Assembly: GCA_023251875.1 (NCBI GenBank)
Contig: JAHEXY010000002.1
Location: 62,001-126,000, forward strand
Source of the DNA: Bacteroidota bacterium
Lineage (GTDB): Bacteria > Bacteroidota > Bacteroidia > JAHEXY01
Reading direction: 5' to 3'
Length of the DNA stretch: 64,000 bases
The position numbers were made by a program, and so were the translations under genes. This document shows, in pieces, positions 61,609 to 64,000 of this stretch (the stretch's first letter is position 1; each line of letters opens with the position of its first letter). The notes beneath the pieces were generated by a model, which did not search any database, had not been told where the DNA came from, and saw nothing but the letters and a program-made list of their open reading frames with translations.

Positions 61609-64000
61609 TTATCTTGATTCTGTTGCTGTATTATAGTGGGTTTCTTTAATTGTTCGTTTACCCTTTTCGGTTTCAGCTATTTTTCTGATTAGCTTACCTT
61701 CGGCATTGTATTGATAAAACAAGCCAAAATGTTGGCTGTCAAATGCAGTTAATAATCTAAGCGTTACGGGATCATATACAAAACAATTCATTTCTGACGA
61801 AGAAGGCTGTACCCGAATATCATCAATGTATAATTTAGCCGTTGCGCTGGTTATTTCTGCGAACTTAATAAGGGGGGTAAATGAAACGCCCTCACTCATA
61901 AAACGCCAATTGGTTATTTCAGCTTCGTAAAGCGACCATTCGCCTACTCGTGCAATTTTAGAACAGCTTACTTCCGGAAATAAGAGTCCTGTAGTCTCAG
62001 CCAACTTAAGCTTATATGAAATATCTTTATTTTCTTGCTTTAGCCAAAAGCGAACCAACATTCCATCTTTTTTCAATTGGCTTGACAAAGTCATTTCATT
62101 TAAATTTAATGAGGCCGAATTGACTGATGATATTGAATTGATTTTAAGTTGAAAGGAATTACTCCCTGAATGAGCATTTGTAGTACGTACATCTCCATAA
62201 AGTGTTGATGATATATAGTTTTCTTCCATGGTATAATATCCAATATAGGAAGTGTAGTATGGCAATGTAAAATAGGTGTAGTTTTCAAAGCCTTCAAAAT
62301 GCACAGATTTATAATCCGCATTTGCAGCTGTTAGGCAAGGAACAGAAAAGTCATATCCAAATTTAGCTGTACTATAAATCCCCAATGCATCCTTTTCTTC
62401 TAATGCATCTCCATTAGGTGAATAAGAAGTTACTTCATTCATCATGCTCCAGTTTGCATATTCAGTTTCAGCAGACCAGTCAAATAAATAAAATTTATCG
62501 GCAGTACCCGCTGTGTAAATACGTTGTGTGGCATCTTGACTTCCACCCTTAATAGTTGTATTATAAATATAGTTTGATACCGGCCTCCATTTCCCTTTTG
62601 CACCTTTAATGTATTCATCATTCTCGGTAATGCCATATATACCATTAAGATCATCGCTCATTGCCCAGTCATCGGTATATTTTACCGCAGATGCGCTTAA
62701 CACAGAACCATTATACTTTTCAAAATCTTCAATATTGGTAACCTTCCATGAGGTTGCGACATCTATTGTTAATTGAACAATACCATTATTTACACACTCT
62801 AACTTACCTGCATCTCCCACACGCCATACAGAAGTATTTGGAAAAGTAGTTGCCATAAAATTTATTTTCCCTCCAGTATTTGCTATTAGATATAAATAGT
62901 TATCCTTACTTGCCTTATATAATCGTAATCCTAAGTATTTAAATGTTATGCTTGATGAACCTGTATAACCCGAAGCATAAGTAATATTACCTGAATAGGA
63001 ATAAACTTTTGTAACATCTTCACTAATACTTGGCGCATCTTGGTTTAATTGTTTAGCAAGTGAAGATAAGCTAGCAAAGGTTTCTTGTTCCTTACTTGTG
63101 TTAGAACTTAATGTAACGCCAGCAGCCGACCAAGCTTTAGTTACATTGGCGGCTAAAACGCCTTGACTAGAAGCACTTGCTGCAACATCAGAGCCATAAG
63201 TAGTTATAGTGCCTGCTATTTCATTTAATTGGTTGGTACGGGCAGATTGTAATACTTCCATAGAAACACTTTCGGTAATTTTTGGTTCACCCTGATCTTG
63301 GTTGATGGGGACAACGGTTACTCTATTGTCATCATAATTTTTATCTGTAATGTGATAGTAAAGTGTTTGATAAACCTTACCTCCGGTACTTGGGATGTAA
63401 TAACCTCTTACTACTATTAAATCGCCATTGTTTAACATATCTAATATTTCAGTGGCATTAGCATCTGAAGTCGTTTCTACAAATTTTACAAACGTACTAA
63501 TATCAAAGACATCGTTATACGGCTGAATTTTTATGCCATAATTATTGCTTGCTTCGATACGAAAACCTTCATTATATGCCTTAGGCCCCATCATATCATA
63601 CTCATAAGAGGCAGGGTTAAGATAATTAGTATAGGTTCCGTTATGAGCTGTTGATAAAATTAAGTTTAAGCCATTAAATTCATCAGTTGACATACTAACC
63701 AAAGGCTTACCAGTATGTTTATTAAAGGCATAATAAGTTTCAGCTGAATTCATACCATTGGCATAAGAGTATTTAGCTTTTACAATGGATGGTTCGTGAA
63801 TTATTTTAGTAGTAATGTGTGTACAAAGTTCCTGAATAGAATTAGCTGTTGTTGTTTTTTCAGGAATTATTCCCATTACAGTTTCTAATTTTTCAGCCTT
63901 TATTGATTGGGTTGAATACGTTTTAATATCTTTTGATTCCATTACAACTTCCTGCACTTTTCCGATATCATACCAATCGTCATAATCGTTAGGAAATTGA
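61609..64000 (-). CDS. large exported-type protein upstream of the RHS gene (5' end outside window)
   Basis: The reading frame is open to the window edge (FPNDYDDWYDIGKVQEVV before the first apparent start), so about 797 residues are visible and the true N-terminus is outside. The visible region is beta-rich with a YNAEGKLIRKIAETEKGKRT end that resembles a single YD repeat, and the CFVYDPVTLRLLTAFDSQHF stretch just before it. It is probably an RHS-family partner or a carbohydrate-binding surface protein. The 56-bp gap to the RHS gene suggests co-transcription. I cannot name the main family. Confidence 0.6.
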   Translation of the reverse strand, partial: QFPNDYDDWYDIGKVQEVVMESKDIKTYSTQSIKAEKLETVMGIIPEKTTTANSIQELCTHITTKIIHEPSIVKAKYSYANGMNSAETYYAFNKHTGKPLVSMSTDEFNGLNLILSTAHNGTYTNYLNPASYEYDMMGPKAYNEGFRIEASNNYGIKIQPYNDVFDISTFVKFVETTSDANATEILDMLNNGDLIVVRGYYIPSTGGKVYQTLYYHITDKNYDDNRVTVVPINQDQGEPKITESVSMEVLQSARTNQLNEIAGTITTYGSDVAASASSQGVLAANVTKAWSAAGVTLSSNTSKEQETFASLSSLAKQLNQDAPSISEDVTKVYSYSGNITYASGYTGSSSITFKYLGLRLYKASKDNYLYLIANTGGKINFMATTFPNTSVWRVGDAGKLECVNNGIVQLTIDVATSWKVTNIEDFEKYNGSVLSASAVKYTDDWAMSDDLNGIYGITENDEYIKGAKGKWRPVSNYIYNTTIKGGSQDATQRIYTAGTADKFYLFDWSAETEYANWSMMNEVTSYSPNGDALEEKDALGIYSTAKFGYDFSVPCLTAANADYKSVHFEGFENYTYFTLPYYTSYIGYYTMEENYISSTLYGDVRTTNAHSGSNSFQLKINSISSVNSASLNLNEMTLSSQLKKDGMLVRFWLKQENKDISYKLKLAETTGLLFPEVSCSKIARVGEWSLYEAEITNWRFMSEGVSFTPLIKFAEITSATAKLYIDDIRVQPSSSEMNCFVYDPVTLRLLTAFDSQHFGLFYQYNAEGKLIRKIAETEKGKRTIKETHYNTATESR

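Overview
The window looks like a chromosomal segment of an AT-rich, free-living member of the phylum Bacteroidota, probably from the Chitinophagales/Sphingobacteriales side. The evidence is the set of type IX secretion (T9SS) C-terminal sorting domains, SBBP, VCBS and Asp-box repeat proteins, DUF5686 and OstA-like envelope proteins, a FISUMP lipoprotein, LytTR/LytS-type signalling, and promoters of the TTTG-N(18)-TAnnTTTG kind. No phage, complete insertion sequence or CRISPR array was found. The mobile or selfish content consists of two Rpn-type nucleases, toxin-antitoxin pairs, an RHS protein, and many small palindromic repeats.

Layout. 1-6.2 kb: the 3' part of rpoC, a DUF3467 gene, then a two-gene SiaB-like kinase / SiaC-like phosphoprotein switch whose kinase is a tandem of a decayed and an intact domain. 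6.2-19.6 kb: three large T9SS-exported surface proteins share almost the same C-terminal half (Asp-box propeller plus sorting domain) but differ in their N-terminal heads. Nearly identical Rpn nuclease genes sit after the first two, so the locus is a tandem duplication with exchanged heads. 19.8-29.3 kb: unknown exported proteins, a TerB-like protein, a helical protein with a paralogue at 54-56 kb, OstA-like, DUF5686 and T9SS proteins, and a decayed T9SS tail. 29.4-30.7 kb: purA. 31.3-33.9 kb: glycosyltransferase, SGNH hydrolase and a receiver-KaiB fusion. 34-37.3 kb: small lipoproteins, an outer-membrane barrel and an LEA14-like protein with repeated upstream blocks and a gene remnant. 37.5-41.7 kb: a LytTR regulator/histidine kinase pair and a GH3-family protein. 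41.7-45.8 kb: fragments of DinD and DUF1016 genes, a PolX/PHP protein with a degenerate polymerase site, and an AbiEii-type toxin pair. 45.8-51 kb: rfaD, TPR, CAP and lipoprotein genes, TIGR02757 and TerC. 51.2-51.6 kb: tRNA-Val, -Gly and -Leu under one recognisable promoter. 51.65-53.8 kb: two related exported proteins with different anchors. 54-64 kb: the helical paralogue, a HigBA-type pair, DUF2442, a DUF4160 fragment, an RHS protein, and a large partner protein cut by the window edge.

Most genes serve the envelope and surface: LPS-related synthesis and transport (OstA-like, rfaD, GT2), outer-membrane proteins and T9SS cargo. The three most unusual items are the head-swapped T9SS/Rpn cassette array, the receiver-KaiB fusion without KaiC or KaiA nearby, and the pseudo-active SiaB tandem. 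All functions are read from sequence motifs by eye; no database search was run.
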